A stretch of DNA of 64,000 nucleotides. Source: Panicum virgatum (lineage: Eukaryota > Streptophyta > Magnoliopsida > Poales > Poaceae). The notes under the pieces were generated by a model, which saw only the letters and a list, made by a program, of their open reading frames with translations, was not told the DNA's origin and searched no databases. The position numbers were made by a program, and so were the translations under genes. The DNA is taken from assembly GCF_016808335.1 (NCBI RefSeq), contig NC_053153.1, positions 18,053,033-18,117,032 of the forward strand, in the 5' to 3' direction. Below, piece by piece: positions 32,967-44,479 of the stretch; positions within the stretch are counted from its first letter, which is position 1; each line of letters opens with the position of its first letter.

Positions 32967-34646
32967 TGCAACACCGGCCACCATCTTTAAATCACCTGCA
33001 CCCATGACTCACCCACCTCCCTAGGTCCTTCATGACGCCTCCTTCCCAAACCCCGGCGATCAAAGCGTCAGGAATCGCACATCTCGCGGCCGCCAGTAAC
33101 ATCGTTGCCCCGACCTCAACCCTGTCGTCGAACTTGCACCCCCGATCCCTTGCCAACCAACCTAGGCACTACAATGGAATTCCCTCGACACCCTGATTCT
33201 CATGCTGATCTCATTCCTCGACATTCATGGAGTTTTGACAGTCATTTTTGAGCTCGAAGCCGGCCGTGCGCGCCTGTTCGCCACGGCCTGACGGCCCCGT
33301 CATGCCCCGCCCTAGCTAGAAAGATTTTGGGGCACGGCTGACAGCGACCAAGCTGCCGCGGCCGATCCCGCCCGCCAGCTTGCCCAACGCCGGCCGGCAA
33401 CCGCCGGTCAAGCCATGGCCAGTTCATGTCTGTGAGAGAAAGATCGAGAGAAAGAAGAACGTCAGGAGAAGAGAAAGAGAGAGGTGCGCCTGGGCTTGGG
33501 CCTGCCCAACACTGGCCCTGGCTTGATGGGCCAACTCTGGGCCGCCTGCTCATGGGCTGTGCGCGCATGGTGGTCTGCGTTTCTCAAAAAAAAAACTAGG
33601 ACTGCATCTGTGTACTTCCCTCTTGTTGATTTGCTGTATCAGAGGACCGCGAGAGCTAGACAGTGATGGTGTAACCTTTGTATTGCACTTTTAATAAATA
33701 TTTCCTGTTATATCATATACTCATTATTTATTGAACAATGTTTAGTAAATTATGTTGTCGATGCCCATGTACAATAAGACTATAACATATCATATGTAAA
33801 TTGTGTACTAGAAACAATCAATCGCAAAGCTTACTGTTTTTACCATTAAACATCAAAATTCATGTACGACGCCTCCTCTAGAGTTTATTATTAAATTGGC
33901 TTGCTTTGATTACTTTTTCCAAAACACATAAATCGAATGCACCTTCATATTACACAAAGTATTTGCCAGCATGATAATGGAGCAACACAAAATTGTAAAT
34001 GTGTCCACATTCATACTAACAGCTGCAGAACCTCACGATGATTTAAAATACAAAAAAAATATCCAGATGCTGCACCTAACATCACTTGTCTATTCCATTG
34101 TTTCTGATAATCTGCTTATACCATTGTTTTCGATAACGTGCTTACAAACTGCGTGACTGATCATAAACTGTGCACTTCATTGCACCAACCTAACACGATC
34201 ACATTACACTGGTCCAACTCCGAGTGGCACGGCAACGCCACGCCCAAAGTTCTAGTTTTTTGCGAATTCTCCCACCTGGCGGACGTGTTGGCGCGGCTGA
34301 CTCCGGTTTAATGCCCGGTTTTTCAGCGGTTTCGTGAAAAAACCGGCGGTTCAACCGGCTTTTCCCGGTTCACTTGCATGGACGGTCTTTTAGGCCGACC
34401 GGACCGGCGGGGCCTCCGGTTCCGGTTTTTTCCGGTCGGGGTCCGGTCCGGTCCTAATAACTAGGCCTGCAAACAGGAGGGCAAGCTACATGGGCCGTAG
34501 GCCCAGACCGGAAAAACACCAGCGCTCCTTCAGATATGCAGCCCACGTGAGTGGAGGAGAGGGGTGTGTGTTGCACGTCTTCCTGACGTTGCGGAGGTGG
34601 ACTGGCCTCGCCGAGTTGGGCCAACTGTAGTGGGTGGCCCAGAGAA

Positions 34647-34664
34647 AGAGGAGGACTAGGCCAA
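34647..34664. repeat. 18-bp target-site duplication of RTE LINE, left
   Basis: AGAGGAGGACTAGGCCAA is repeated exactly at 35651-35668. Confidence 0.9.
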
Positions 34665-35650
34665 CAACAACAACATAGCCTTTTTTCCCAAATAAATTGG
34701 GGTAGACTAGAGATGAAATCCGAAAGAAATAAATTCAAGGTTCAGGCACATTGATAGCTAGTCTCCAAGCGCTCCTATCCAAAGCTATCTCTTTAGAGAT
34801 ATTCCAATCCTTAAGGTCTCTCTTAACCGACTCATCCCATGTCAGTTTAGGTCTACCTCTACCCCTCTTTACATTATCGACCCGCTCAAGAACCCCATTA
34901 CGCACCGACGCCTCAGGAGGCCTTCGTTGGACATGTCCAAACCATCTCAGCCGATACTGGGTAAGTTTCTCCTCAATTGGTGCCACCCCGACCCTATCCC
35001 GAATAATTTCGTTTCGGACTCTATCCCTCCTTGTGTGCCCGCAAAACCACCGCAACATCCGCATCTCTGCTACACTCAGTTGCTGGACATGTCGCCTTTT
35101 TGTAGGCCAACATTCAGCACCGTATAACATCGCCGGACGAATCGCTGTCCTATAGAATTTGCCTTTTAGCTTTTGTGGCACCCTCTTGTCACAAAGGATG
35201 CCAGAAGCTTGCCGCCATTTCAACCAGCCAGCTAAAATTCTATGCCTAACATCTTCATCAATGTCGCCATCTTTTTGTAGCACCGATCCTAAATACCGAA
35301 AAGTATCCTTTTGGACCACCACTTGCCCGTCTAGACTAACGTCTCCCTCCTCATGCCTAGTCGCGCTGAAATCGCACATTATGTACTCAGTCTTGGTCCT
35401 ACTAAGTCTGAACCCTTTCGACTCTAACGTGCGTCTCCACAGCTCTAACTTCCTATTAACCTCTGCTCTACTCTCGTCAACTAGCACCACATCATCAGCA
35501 AAGAGCATACACCAAGGGATCTCACCTTGTATATCCCTTGTGACCTCATCCATCACTAAAGCAAATAAATAAGGGCTCAATGATGACCCCTGGTGTAGGC
35601 CTATGTTAATAGGAAAATCAGTGGTGTTGCCATCACATGTCCGGACAAAC
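34665..35650 (-). mobile_element. 5'-truncated RTE-type LINE
   Basis: A minus-strand copy with the RT C-terminal half and a 3' end of AAAAAAGGCTATG followed by a (GTT)n tail at 34665. An 18-bp TSD flanks it. The 5' truncation lies within the RT domain, as usual for target-primed integration. Confidence 0.9.
34735..35650 (-). pseudogene. RTE LINE reverse transcriptase, C-terminal part
   Basis: Reverse-strand coding from 35650 reads into LHQGSSLSPYLFALVMDEVT and the catalytic LFADDVVLVDESRAEV (A/F-A-D-D box near 35485). The thumb follows, then the RTE-specific C-terminal region (CGHTRRDRVRNEIIRDRVGV; GRGRPKLTWDESVKRDLKDW). The reading frame is open to its stop at 34735, so the truncation is the main defect. 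Endonuclease and N-terminal RT are missing. A complete element would encode an APE-type endonuclease and RT in one protein. Confidence 0.85.
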
Positions 35651-35668
35651 AGAGGAGGACTAGGCCAA
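35651..35668. repeat. 18-bp target-site duplication of RTE LINE, right
   Basis: Partner of 34647-34664. Confidence 0.9.
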
Positions 35669-36309
35669 GCCCTTTTTTTCTATTTTTTATACACAACTTT
35701 CGCATTTCAATATCATTGTTCAAACAAAGTCCTCCTATTGTAACTTTTAATGCAACAAACAAATTTTATAACCCCTTTATTTAGTTTTTTTATAAAAAAT
35801 AATTTAAGAATAGAGTTTATTTTATATTTCTATTTAACTAAAAGTTGGTCAAAAAATTTATAATCCAAGAAACCATTTGATTTTTTTAGGTGGGGCGGTG
35901 TGGTGTGGTGGGGGGGGGGGAGATTTTATTATTAGAATGATTGTTCACAACGCAAAAGTACAATTTTGGGGTTGGCAGTCCACCACACGAGCGTAACCAA
36001 ACGCCTCCAAAATAAGCAAGAGAATCACCTTGACTGGGAGAGCGAAACTATCCGTAGCATACTAACATGCCCTAAAGAAAACACATACTCCCCGCCATAC
36101 CAAGGCGAACAAAGGCTGCAAAAATCTACATTGTGGTTTTTGTCCAATTTGCAATCATGACACGCTGTCGTGGGTAGACAGTGGGGCGAGGGGCAGGGGG
36201 TTGCATGCATCTCCGCCCGCAGCGCTTGCTGCCTCGCCGAATTGCAACAAGTTACAAAAGGTAGAACCAAAACAATACAGCAATTTACAATTGATACATA
36301 ACTTTGGAC
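35669..36309. other. AT-rich unassigned region
   Basis: No gene was recognised. A GT/G-rich stretch with a 10-G run lies at 35888-35920. Confidence 0.4.
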
Positions 36310-36416
36310 TTAAAAGCAGCGTGAATCTTCAAGGCATACCGCTTGCACAGAAGAAGAGGGAGTGAATGCTTCAGTAGTCTGTCCACGTGATCCCGAGGAA
36401 TTATTCCTTTCCAGCT
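36310..36416 (-). CDS. Candidate terminal exon of an unidentified minus-strand gene
   Basis: The reverse strand has an acceptor-like pyrimidine/TGTAG at about 36417-36420. An open frame (SGSRGQTTEAFTPSSSVQAV) follows to a TAA at 36310-36312. Its phase does not join directly to the last clear exon of the gene at 39,588-40,834, so a link would need further exons. No domain was recognised. It may be fortuitous. Confidence 0.25.
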
Positions 36417-37194
36417 CTACAGTTACGACAATTAAAGATTAGCTCGTAGTCACAGTTCCCCTTTAAAGATGAAAAAAAAATACTGTATATTATTAGAACT
36501 TAGTGCATAAAACAAACATGTGCACAGATTTGGCTCACAGTTCCAAGACTACACGAAAACAAAACAGTTGGAGTATTTATATAACAAATCAGAGAAAGTC
36601 TAGAGTGCCATGATGACAAAGTCAATGCTTACAAATCTATAATCTAGGTAAGCTACCAAGGTTGTCAGATCCCAGCTGAATGATTCGAGTCACAAATTGG
36701 GTCGTGACGGTAGAATCACTCTGGGAATATTGTAGGATCAGTAGAATCGAGATGTTTAAGCGGTTTTTCAAGATCCTGAGCAATTGAGCAAACAACAAAA
36801 AAATACCCATTGGATTGGATGCCAGCTAGGAATCAACAGTCCAATTACAAACCCTACGCGGCGATTACCGAAACCTAAATACGCCTGTAGTTCAGATAAG
36901 GTATTCATGAAATCTTGTGAACATTTAAGAGCTCTATGGCTCAGGCCACCGGCAGTGTTTTGCTGCTGCAGTATTACGGACGTGTCTTTTAGGTTTTTTC
37001 TGTGCAACATTGCATCTTTAATATCATTGTGAACAGATGGCAATAGTAGTTGCAACTCACTGGTGCTAGCACAGCCAGAATTCAAAGGAAAATTCATAGA
37101 TCTGATCCTGGCTGGGAACAGTGTTCAAATTAATAGCAAGGTAAAAACTGCGAAGTGTGCCTATTGTGAGAAGACGCACAGTGATGGTATATTT

Positions 37195-37572
37195 TGTTGC
37201 GGGATCGCTGCTGGTGATCTGGCAATAGTCCAAAGGGGGCTGGACCTAGGCGGTGAAGGGCGTAGCTGTGCTGTGGATCAATGGTGGCGTGTGGTAACTA
37301 GAGGTAGCAGGGGCAGAGGAGAATAGATCAATAGAAGGTAGAGATAGGAAGATTAATTCTTTGCTTGACCCTTCACGTACAGACTCCCTTGGTTTATATA
37401 ATACCAAGATCTCAACTGACTAACCTAAACTGACTAGGACTACTCCAAAACTCCTAACCAAACATGACTCTGTTTCCTAAACTGAAACACACACAATTAC
37501 ATGAGATTACCTAATATAATCTAGCCACTATTATTCTTACCCGTTCTCGAATATTGTGTTCCCCACATAACA
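37195..37572 (-). mobile_element. Solo LTR, 378 bp
   Basis: On the minus strand it starts TGTTATGTGGGGAACAC and ends GATCCCGCAACA. It has a TATA-like TATATAAACC near 37394-37405. The TSD TATTT is present at 37190-37194 and 37573-37577. No internal element domain remains, so unequal LTR recombination is inferred. The short length suggests a Copia-type LTR. Confidence 0.82.
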
Positions 37573-38324
37573 TATTTAGGTACAAGCACCATCTATGTGG
37601 TATTCAGAAATATAGAACCATGTCCAAAAGTGCTGATTGATGTGCAAGAAAAAGCTTCTTGGAGATAAGGCTGAAGAATCAGATGCAGAACATGGGAGAC
37701 TATTAGCGCAACATGAAACTGACAAGAGGGAAGATATGAGCAAAGGTCTAATTTAGAGCTGGGAGACAAAGCACAAGAGCCAAGGAACCATGAATCAATA
37801 TTAGAAAGGAACAACAGAAGGAACAAGTTTGTGCACAAATCTCCAGCCTTTTTTTACACTAGTGCAGTAGTGCTACACTCTTTCCATGCAATCATGTATC
37901 CAGAGTTCTACTAAAATAGTTTGCATTTAGAGTTCTAAATTTCGCATCCAGCTCTTCTGGATCTGAGCGCACCTGATGTATAATTGAGATGATAATTTCT
38001 ATGCTTCACTGAATAAAATAGTAATAAAGAAAAAAATATCTTTCAAATTGCTATCTTGTAGGTTCACTCAAAGAAAAGAAATCTCCTACACAAAGAAAGG
38101 ATGAATGACCTGATTCATGTGATGCAAAACATAAAACCCACAGAGAGGCAGCTAAGAAGAGACCCCAAGATAAATTATGATGTGGAAGAAGTGCCTTCTG
38201 ATGACAAATGGTAATAGAGGAGGATCCAGCTCTTCCTCAAGATAAACAGCGGCTTAGAAATCATGATAGGATTGCTCAAAGAACTGCAAATACAACATTA
38301 GAACAGACAGAGCAGATTTGGCGG

Positions 38325-38620
38325 CCCTCGTGGACGTGCGCCCTGCATATCTGCACCGTCCATCAGGAAGGCCCCGCCCTCGCGCTGCCCGCCTCCGGCC
38401 GTCTCGCTGCCAGATCCGCTCCCGCTGCCCCTCCCTCACTAATCCCTCTGTTTTTGTGCTCCCCCGCCGCCGACCCCGCCCACCGCCCCACCTTCCACCC
38501 GCGGCGCCAGCGTCGCCGCCGGCACCTTGCCGCATCGCCACACCACCACCCACTGCCAGTCCGGCCGCCTCCCCGGCCCTCCTCTAAGCTTGGAGATCAC
38601 CAGAGAAGCTGACAACCACA
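38325..38620. other. GC-rich block of unknown origin
   Basis: Cytosine-rich DNA with Pro/Ala/Arg-rich open frames and no domain. It breaks the hAT-like coding trace. No TIR or TSD was identified. Confidence 0.35.
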
Positions 38621-38799
38621 GACCCTAACACCCCAAGCCTGGAGACCATGCGAGAAGATATGCAGGGCATGCGTCCTCGTGGGCGCCGTTTAATATCTAT
38701 TAGAAGATAACAGTATTGAGGAAGTATGGGCAGGGACATAGATGAAGCTTGCAAAGTTCGTAGCTGACTCTTGCTTAGTTTATGGTTGTTTAAATCTTA

Positions 38800-39012
38800 C
38801 TCCCTCCCTCCGCCAGCACTAAAAAAACTGCATGCATGCAGCCAGAGATGGCAACAATGTGCATGCATGCATGGGAGACAGAAACGACAACCCAATAACC
38901 AAGCCAATACACATACCATCAATACTTTAATTAGGGGCATATTAGTCTTTTGTTCTTCTCCTTAATCTGCCTGAAAAAAGCCAGAATCCCTTGTATTCAA
39001 GGAGGGAGGGAG
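38800..39012. mobile_element. Stowaway-like MITE, TA target site
   Basis: The TIR CTCCCTCC is at both ends (right end GGAGGGAGGGAG). TA lies at 38798-38799 and 39013-39014. Length is 213 bp. Internal GCATGCATGC repeats are present. Confidence 0.75.
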
Positions 39013-39587
39013 TATCTTGTATTGACTTTTGCTTTTTCTTATTATGTATCTGGAGCTGGTCAAGATCAGAATGAAGATCCTAATATCACCATGATGATGG
39101 TGGAGATAATGAGAATGATCAGCAATCGTATGGAGTAGACACCAGTGCTCCAATTCATCACCATTACCCTGTCATGTCATCTAGACCAACTGATGAAATA
39201 ACTACAAATGCAGCTGTAGGCCTAGATAGCTTATGGTGAAGTATTTAGGTGTTCTCTTGTTGAGATGTTTGTGCATTTGTTTAAGAAACAATCTAGAATC
39301 TAATGATGTAGTGTTTTGTTAACTGAGTAGTCTGTATCTTTAGAATCCAATGTTAAATGATGTTTTATGGCATGCCATTCTATGCTAAATGTATTTTCTG
39401 TAAATATACAATTCAAATTAAACTTAAAAAAAAAAGAAAAACTAACAGAGTTGTGATTGGTGATCCTACAATCCGATCCTACCATCCTGTACTGTGTGGC
39501 AAAAATATGATCCTACCAAAGATGCCAATCGTAATTACCTTAGTCTCTGCTAGGCTTTTTAGTAAAAGAGCATAAAAGGGAATTTAC

Positions 39588-40834
39588 CGGATCAGCATTC
39601 TTCCGCCTTGTAATGTAGTGGCACGATACAACTGAGGCAAAGTGTAGTGCCCCTACAGCATCTGGATCAAAACCATCTTTAACGATTTCCGTTAAAGCTA
39701 GATCTGATGAATTTCTTACTCTCTGAACCCAGTTAGCGTCAACAGAGGCTTTTTCCCGCAATGCTGTTAGCTGGTCCTCAGTCATGTATGGGTAGTAAGC
39801 ACTTCGGTACATTACTTGACGTTCCACAGGACTGGCCAGCACTGGATGCCCCATGATGAGGTCAAAACTGCAAGGAACAATTGAAATCAGATACTTGGTA
39901 CAAACTCAAATACTGCTACAGGACAGGCTAATGGAATATGGGCTAATTCAGATATTTATGGTGTAACACCTTGCGTTTGGATTCCTCATCAAGCTGGTGA
40001 GCTCTTGAAGTTCTGGATCATTCCAAAGAGCAGCAATATGATTATCCAGCATGTCAGCAAATTTCCCTCTCAGCTCCACCTTCATGTTGTCATCACCCTC
40101 CGTAGCAAGCCTTTTACGGATGTAAAATGGAAGAATTTTCAGGGTGGTACCAACCATCACGTAAGTGCTTGGCTTATCCAGCTCAACACATATGTAACCC
40201 CTTTCCCACAAATACTCAATGAGTCTCAATCCTGATCTGCACACAGTATTAAGTAGTCAATTATACTGAATATATATCGCATCAGTATATCAACATGGCC
40301 TCCAAATCGATAGAAACTATAAACAGCGTACCTCACAATATGCTTCCCTTGGTTGGAAAGGTAATCACCTGCTGGAATTGCTGTAGCACTATTTTTGTCC
40401 AACCAATCTTGGAGGGTGAGATCAAAATTTGTACAAGCAACAACCAACTTGAGCAGCTGCTCATTGTCAGCACATGCCAACGGCTTTAAGATAGCCTCAT
40501 GTTTCAAAGTTAAGCCTCTATTGACCACTTCCTTGATATGAGTAAGTTCCCCATAATCTTTGGTCCAAAACTTTGCTTCTTGGGCTTTCTTCCCTTTCTT
40601 GTCCTTCAACTGAATGTGCCCTAACTTATTCTTACTTCCTGGGATGAAGTTCACCTGATTAATGCTTGTCGGACGGAGAATACGTCCCTCTTTCTGTGTA
40701 GTGATGTTGGTATCTTCTGTGAATTCATACAATTCCATCATAAAACCTGATGTAGGTTTCCTCTCAGCTCCAGAAACAGATGGCTGTGACTCAAATGTTG
40801 CTTCATATGCCTCCATGATACTATGTTCTTTGGA
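39588..40834 (-). CDS. Multi-exon gene, possible pseudokinase with KEN (IRE1/RNase L-like) domain
   Basis: Three exons are supported by splice sites and phase: 40834-40332, 40236-39970 and 39867-39588 (donors AG|GTACGC, AAG|GTGTTA, CCG|GTAAAT; acceptors TGCAG). The likely start is ATG 40816 (MEAYEATFES). The middle has a kinase-like pattern with lost catalytic residues: LKHEAILKPLACADNEQLLK, then LRLIEYLWERGYICVELDKP where HRD would be, and no DFG. The last exon, FDLIMGHPVLASPVERQVMY through WVQRVRNS and VVSCHY, resembles the start of a KEN RNase domain. This is inference; no search was possible. The 3' end is unresolved. Confidence 0.5.
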
Positions 40835-43049
40835 CTGCAAAAAGAGTTAGAGAAATAAATTGATTAGTAGGAGTCACTGCAGTTATAAAACATATAAAAG
40901 GAACGTTTTAAATGCAGCTCTGATTTTACTTTAAGTTTGATATGAAATGAAAGTAAAGGTTACTAAATTTTAGAAACAAAAAAAAAACAAAACTTCTGGA
41001 GGAAATCATTTGAGGGTAAAGTTTCCGAAAATGTTCCATTCACTTGGAATTCCCTTCCCATCCAAGTGGCTAGAGGATTCTAGTAGGTATCAACTTTGAT
41101 AAATAGGAGAGGTTTTGAAGCACTCAATGTCGCACACGAAAACAAATTTCAGTTATAGTACTGGTGTATGGGTCTCCATATGAAGGAGGAAAGCTAAAAG
41201 TTTTAAGAGGAGCTTGACAAATGATGAGAACCTCGCATGGGCCTACACTGTTAGGAGAACTTTAACTTAACTAGATGTAATTCTAATAAGAGTAATGGGG
41301 AAATCAACCAGAACTGGGCTGGTGGTTTCACCTTATGGATTAGATAAATGGTCTCGCTAAAAAATTAATGCTGCTAATAGAGTGTGCTCGGTCTAGTAAT
41401 CAACAGCACGCTATGTTGGCCAAATTATATACATAGTTTTTGTCTACAGATTGCGAAGCCAGCTTCCCCTTGCTAAAAATCAAAGCCTTAAATAGGGAAA
41501 AAAATAGTAATCACACACCGTTGCTGCTAGACACTGATAATAATTTATTGGGTGGTAACCAAAATGTTTAGGTTTCAGAAGTGGTGGCTTGAGGAGGATT
41601 TTAGAGAAGTGGTTCAGAAAAAAGAATTGTTCCCTGCAAGCAAACAAGGCCTACAGAAATTTGGCAATTGAGAGTGAGAACCCTCTAGACAATGAGTAGG
41701 GGCTGGGCTGCCAATGTGGCGGCCAACAAAATAGAAACAAACGCATCCTGACAGAGGAATAATTTTGGAAGTTGAGAAATCAGGTTTGTTTTCTGGGAGG
41801 GTGCTAGCAAGGTTTGCACACGCTATGGGGACTGATGTTGGCCATGCACAAGATGGGCCTTGACGTGCCATAGAAGACACTTGGAAAACTACAAGCAGAA
41901 AGTGCAGGAGCTCAAAGAAGGGTTAACCAGGCCGAAGAGGCTGCTAGACGGGACTGGTGTGTCCTGACAAGGGAGATGCTCCTGGGACAAAAAAGCCACT
42001 GGCCAACATTTGTTGTTGGTGGGCGCTAAGCCAGATGAAACAGGCAACAGCAGGACGGGTTTCAGCATCTTCACATGAGACTAGGGCTGCCAGATGCCCG
42101 TCTGTGAGTGCGGTAGGCTGTGGCGTTGTGCCTAGGTGGCTGGAGTGCTTATTTTTTGTGCTGTTTGATCAGAGGTGCTGGTTTTATCATGTCGAGTACC
42201 GAGTTTGCTAAGTGTGCTCTAAGCCTCTGATTGAAATAATGCGCAAACCTGAACCAAACACTGTAACACTGCTGATGCTTTGCTGGTGGACTCGGACTCG
42301 CAAAAATGATCCAATAACACACATGATGCTTTGCTAGTGAACTCGGGCAGAGTTCCTTCTGTTAGTTATGATCTCCGATCGGTCAAGGACCGATTCCTCC
42401 ACCTACGTGCCCTGATCGGGGGCGCGCCTGCCGTTCACTGGCAGTGGAGGCCCCTTCACGCAGCACAACAATAAAAGGCAAGGGGGCACGCTGGGCACGC
42501 AATCTAACGATTGCCATGTCACAGTGCCCCACAGAGAAAACCCACCGATCCGATCTAAGGCGCGCTGAAGCAAAGGAAAGGTCAGTTGCCCCAGCGCCGC
42601 CGCCCTCCTCGACACCGTGCTGCTGCTCCCCGGAGTGCATCACCCCGTCGCCCACTGCTCTACACCATGCCGCCACCTGAGGTCGCCGGAGCCCCACCGT
42701 CCACCGATGTCCGCGCTGCTGCCTTCAACACCGCTGCAGTCGACGCAATGGCCTTCCCCTCGTCTCGCTTCACCCCTCTCCCTCTCTAGATGTAGTACTC
42801 CAAGGAACAACTCATTGTTTATACCATGATTAAAAGTAAATCCCCCACACCCACTGATCTTACACCTAGATGAGCTCGAGAATCTATCACCTTTGCCATG
42901 GCCACAATACGGCAGGAAGCTTGCTTGCTTGATCCCTCAGTCAGCAGTATGCACTGTGAAAACCAAGTAAATTCAGATTCGTTTTCTACCCGGTAAGCAG
43001 CAGGAGCGGATGGATGCATTTTAGTAAGGAGAAAATGGGGAGAGCTCAC
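40835..43049 (-). other. Probable 5' intron of the minus-strand gene, otherwise featureless
   Basis: No coding exon or transposon with clear ends was found. A GC-rich patch with random frames lies at 42380-42790. Confidence 0.35.
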
Positions 43050-43220
43050 CTCAAGCTCCAGGAGATGCTCGCCGCCTCTCCTATTGCCTGCTACAGTTCA
43101 GGTAGCAGGTCCGCGTTTGGTCCGGTCCGGTAGAGGTCCCCGCCGTTCGCCACAAGCAGGTGCGCAACGCGCTCTCTGCCGCCGCCCGTAGGTCGTCGCT
43201 GTTGCTGGATGCGGTCCCTA
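43050..43220 (-). other. Candidate non-coding first exon of the minus-strand gene
   Basis: The reverse strand has GGAGCTTGAG|GTGAGC, a good donor at 43049-43048, preceded by GC-rich sequence with a (CGC)n run at 43318-43340. No in-frame ATG is evident, which fits an untranslated leader. Confidence 0.35.
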
Positions 43221-43397
43221 GAGAAGATGCCGCGTGCGGGCAGCCGTGCGACGCCGCTGACTCGCCTCCGGCTGACTGCCGGCAGGAGGCCGTCGCGGGC
43301 GTGCGGGCGGTGGCCGCGGAGGCGGCGGCGGCGGCGGCGTACGTGTGTGCGTCTGGGGTGGGTTGGGCTGTTGGGGCCGTGGGGGGTTTTAGATCAA

Positions 43398-43727
43398 GCC
43401 CGTGTTTAGTTGCCTGTGTTTGCTAATTTGAAGTACTAAATAAAATTTATTTATAAAATTTTTTGTATATGTATTGTAAATCGCGAGACAAATCTAATGA
43501 TGCTAATTAATCTATAATTAATTAATAATTAGCGGATGGTTACTGTAGCATCACTGTTGCAAATTATGGATTAAGTAGGATCATTAAATTTGTCTCGCGA
43601 TTTACAGCCCATCTATGCAAAAAAAATAAATAGACTTCATTTAGTACTTCAAATTAGTAAAATTCTTTCGCAAAATTTTGCGTTTTTTTGTGTTTTTGCG
43701 TTTACGAGGTTGGAACTAAATAGATGC
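43398..43727. mobile_element. MITE, copy 1 of 3 (TTTAGT family)
   Basis: The ends resemble GCCCGTGTTTAGTTGCC and its inverse. The internal palindrome AAATCGCGAGAC...GTCTCGCGATTT and CTGTAGCATCACTGTTGC are diagnostic of a common grass family. TSD is unclear. Confidence 0.7.
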
Positions 43728-43912
43728 TTAATACATCTAGTAAGATTCTCTCTGCCTATTCTAAATTTTAGGGTCCAAACAGGCGTTGGAATCCGCGCAC
43801 GTGCGAGCAATTAAAAAAAAAAGCCAGGACGGCAGGCTGTACTGGCCTGTTTCGGTCCGACCCGGTGTCGCAAGCAGCCCAGCCCCACACACACTTGCCT
43901 TGTGGCTTACCA

Positions 43913-44251
43913 CCCCTAAACACAAAAATACAAAAATGTAAAATTTTGCGAAGAAATTTTGCTAATTTGAAATACTAAATGAAGTTTATTTACGAAACTT
44001 TTTGCATGGATGGGCTGTAAATCGCGAGACGAATCTAATGAGCCTACTTAATCCATAATTTGCAACAGTAATGCTACAGTAATCATCCGCTAATTATTAA
44101 TTAATCATGAATTAATTAGCATCATTAGATTCGTCTCGCGATTTACAACCCATCTGTGTAAAAAGTTTTGTAAATAGATTTCATTTAGTACTTCAAATTG
44201 GTAAGATTCTTTTACAAAAAAATTTTTTTGCAAAAAAAACTAAACACGGCC
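43913..44251. mobile_element. MITE, copy 2 of 3
   Basis: Same internal blocks (GTAAATCGCGAGACGAATCT and inverse). The right end is CTAAACACGGCC. The left end is degenerate. Confidence 0.7.
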
Positions 44252-44255
44252 TAAG

Positions 44256-44470
44256 TAAAATCAGATTATAAAATTATCAGTAGAACTCTATACTAAATCA
44301 CGAGACAAATTTAATAAGGTATATAATCCATGATTAGTGAATAGTATTGTAGCATCACTATAGCCTATTATCGATTAATTAGATTCATTAGATTTATAAA
44401 AAAGTTTTGTAAATAGATTTTATTTAATACTATAATTAGTGTCCAAACAATAACAGGGCTAAAGTTTAAA
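44256..44470. mobile_element. MITE, decayed copy 3 of 3
   Basis: AAATCACGAGACAAATTTAA and TTGTAGCATCACTATAGCC match the other two copies with many substitutions. Confidence 0.5.
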
Positions 44471-44479
44471 CAGGGGTAT

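Larger units (their letters stand above)
32209..34465. mobile_element. Mutator-like element without transposase (2.26 kb)
   Basis: Inverted ends TAGTTATTAGGACCGGACCG lie at 32209 and near 34463. They are flanked by the direct repeat CCTGCAAACA at 32199-32208 and 34466-34475 (two extra G bases on the right). The 10-bp TSD fits the Mutator superfamily. CCGGTTC-rich subterminal DNA extends both TIRs. No transposase was found. It carries a 193-bp tandem duplication and a tRNA-like stretch. Confidence 0.7.
37080..39235 (+). pseudogene. Decayed hAT-type transposase-like gene with BED-like zinc finger
   Basis: Plus-strand coding starts around 37083 (EFKGKFIDLILAGNS) and reaches a BED-like finger, CAYCEKTHSDGI. 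This is interrupted by a solo LTR at 37195 and resumes at 37578 with RYKHHLCGIQ. Short frames at 37620-37850, 38050-38320 and 39060-39235 (SYGVDTSAPIHHHYPVMSS, ending DSLW-stop) look like later parts of the same protein family. There are several shifts and stops. A GC-rich block (38325-38620) and a MITE (38800-39012) are inserted. Assignment to hAT relies on the finger pattern and is moderate. Confidence 0.45.

Noticed and set aside
36768..37097. 109-codon minus-strand ORF as a host exon
   Set aside because: It overlaps plus-strand zinc-finger coding of the hAT-like gene. Splice sites are possible but no homology was seen.
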